DNA from: an uncultured Hyphomicrobiales bacterium
Lineage (GTDB): Bacteria > Pseudomonadota > Alphaproteobacteria > Rhizobiales > Ancalomicrobiaceae
Length of the DNA stretch: 64,000 bases
Direction of reading: 5' to 3'
Assembly: GCA_903930435.1 (NCBI GenBank)
Contig: CAIYYN010000054.1
Coordinates: forward strand, 248,001-312,000
The notes below the pieces were generated by a model. That model ran no database searches and was not told where the DNA came from. It worked only from the letters and a program-made list of their open reading frames with translations. Both the position numbers and the translations under genes were made by a program. Positions 63,576-64,000 of the stretch are shown in pieces; the stretch's first letter is position 1, and each line of letters starts with the position of its first letter.

Positions 63576-64000
63576 TCAGGGATCCAGTCGCACAGGGATT
63601 CCCGCCGACTGCATGTGCAATTTGGCCTGACGGATCGTGAATTCCCCGAAATGGAAGATCGAGGCAGCCAGAACCGCACTGGCGCCGCCCTCGACGATGC
63701 CTTCCACCAGATGATCCAGCGTGCCGACGCCCCCGGACGCGATCACCGGAACGGACACGGCGTCGGAAATGGTGCGGGTCAATTCGAGATCGAAACCAGC
63801 GCGGGTGCCATCGCGATCCATCGAGGTGAGCAGGATTTCGCCAGCCCCGAGCGCAACCACCTCCTCGGCATAACGCACTGCATCAATCCCGGTCCGCGTC
63901 CGTCCGCCGTGCGTAAAGACTTCCCAGCGCAGGGGCTCACCCGGCTCCGAGACCCGCTTGGCGTCGATCGCGATCACGACCGATTGGCCGCCCACTTGCC
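63576..64000 (-). CDS. hisF: Imidazole glycerol phosphate synthase subunit HisF (C-terminal part)
   Basis: The frame is open to the right end of the window, so only about the last 140 residues are seen. [19 protein letters not shown] holds the catalytic Asp equivalent to Asp130; [15 protein letters not shown] and [15 protein letters not shown] are the phosphate-binding loops. With HisH it forms the IGP/AICAR synthase. Confidence 0.95.
   Translation of the reverse strand, partial: QVGGQSVVIAIDAKRVSEPGEPLRWEVFTHGGRTRTGIDAVRYAEEVVALGAGEILLTSMDRDGTRAGFDLELTRTISDAVSVPVIASGGVGTLDHLVEGIVEGGASAVLAASIFHFGEFTIRQAKLHMQSAGIPVRLDP

Noticed and set aside
1-64000. CRISPR arrays, rRNA genes, transposases, prophage
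   Set aside because: No regularly spaced repeats, rRNA signatures or transposase/integrase frames were seen.

Overview
The window is chromosomal DNA from an alphaproteobacterium, most likely of the order Hyphomicrobiales (Rhizobiales). The evidence is gene content and order: tsaB-rimI-plsC; miaB-phoH-ybeY-corC-lnt-XRE regulator-metK-trmB; infC read from an ATT codon; rpmI-rplT-pheS-pheT; trcR (DUF1013), Hsp20 and DUF1150; and hisF-hisE-coaA. No genus is assigned. There are no rRNA genes, convincing tRNA genes, CRISPR arrays, transposases or phage genes.

Layout. 1-1643: end of tsaB, rimI and a PlsC-type acyltransferase. 1644-20212: a surface-polysaccharide island inserted between plsC and miaB. 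Its left part (about 2760-9015) is clearly AT-richer than the rest and holds methyltransferases, a BioF2/FemAB-like acyltransferase, a GT2 glycosyltransferase, two overlapping DegT/DnrJ aminotransferases and a WbqC-family gene. Its GC-rich right part holds an OafA-like O-acyltransferase, an RgpF-like rhamnan protein, the four dTDP-L-rhamnose genes (rfbCBDA), a rhamnosyltransferase-like GT2 and an MsbA-like ABC exporter. 20213-29178: conserved housekeeping block. 29191-36863: two divergent operons, PPC/DUF296 protein, acyl-CoA ligase and SCP-x-type thiolase on one side, a TRAP transporter and an SDR dehydrogenase on the other, probably for uptake and CoA-dependent catabolism of an organic acid. 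36864-37606: AT-rich non-coding DNA. 37607-39381: a LuxR/LuxI quorum-sensing pair and a small unknown protein. 39412-43492: an orphan histidine kinase and HrpB helicase. 43755-50922: translation genes interrupted by a glycolipid-binding-family gene, a BrnTA toxin-antitoxin module and, between pheS and pheT, a DUF559 nuclease-fold gene flanked and partly built by a MITE-like inverted repeat. 51100-53665: trcR, hsp20, DUF1150 and an EamA transporter. 53775-56905: hslO-argF-argD. 57454-64000: an orphan acyl carrier protein, adenine deaminase, a divergent IolE-like/IolG-like pair, a DUF1127 protein, coaA, hisE and the 3' part of hisF.

How they work together. The island encodes a complete dTDP-rhamnose supply plus modules able to make an acylated amino sugar, so it probably builds a rhamnose-containing, amino- and acyl-modified envelope glycan. 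It lacks a visible Wzx/Wzy or Wzm/Wzt system and an initiating transferase. The LuxRI pair carries all recognised ligand and catalytic residues and has a palindrome that runs into the luxI ribosome binding site. The best candidates for undescribed biology are the DegT-DegT-WbqC cassette with its acyltransferase neighbours, the luxI leader palindrome with its downstream small gene, the MITE-like element shaping the pheS-pheT junction, the rpmI leader hairpin, and the orphan acyl carrier protein.
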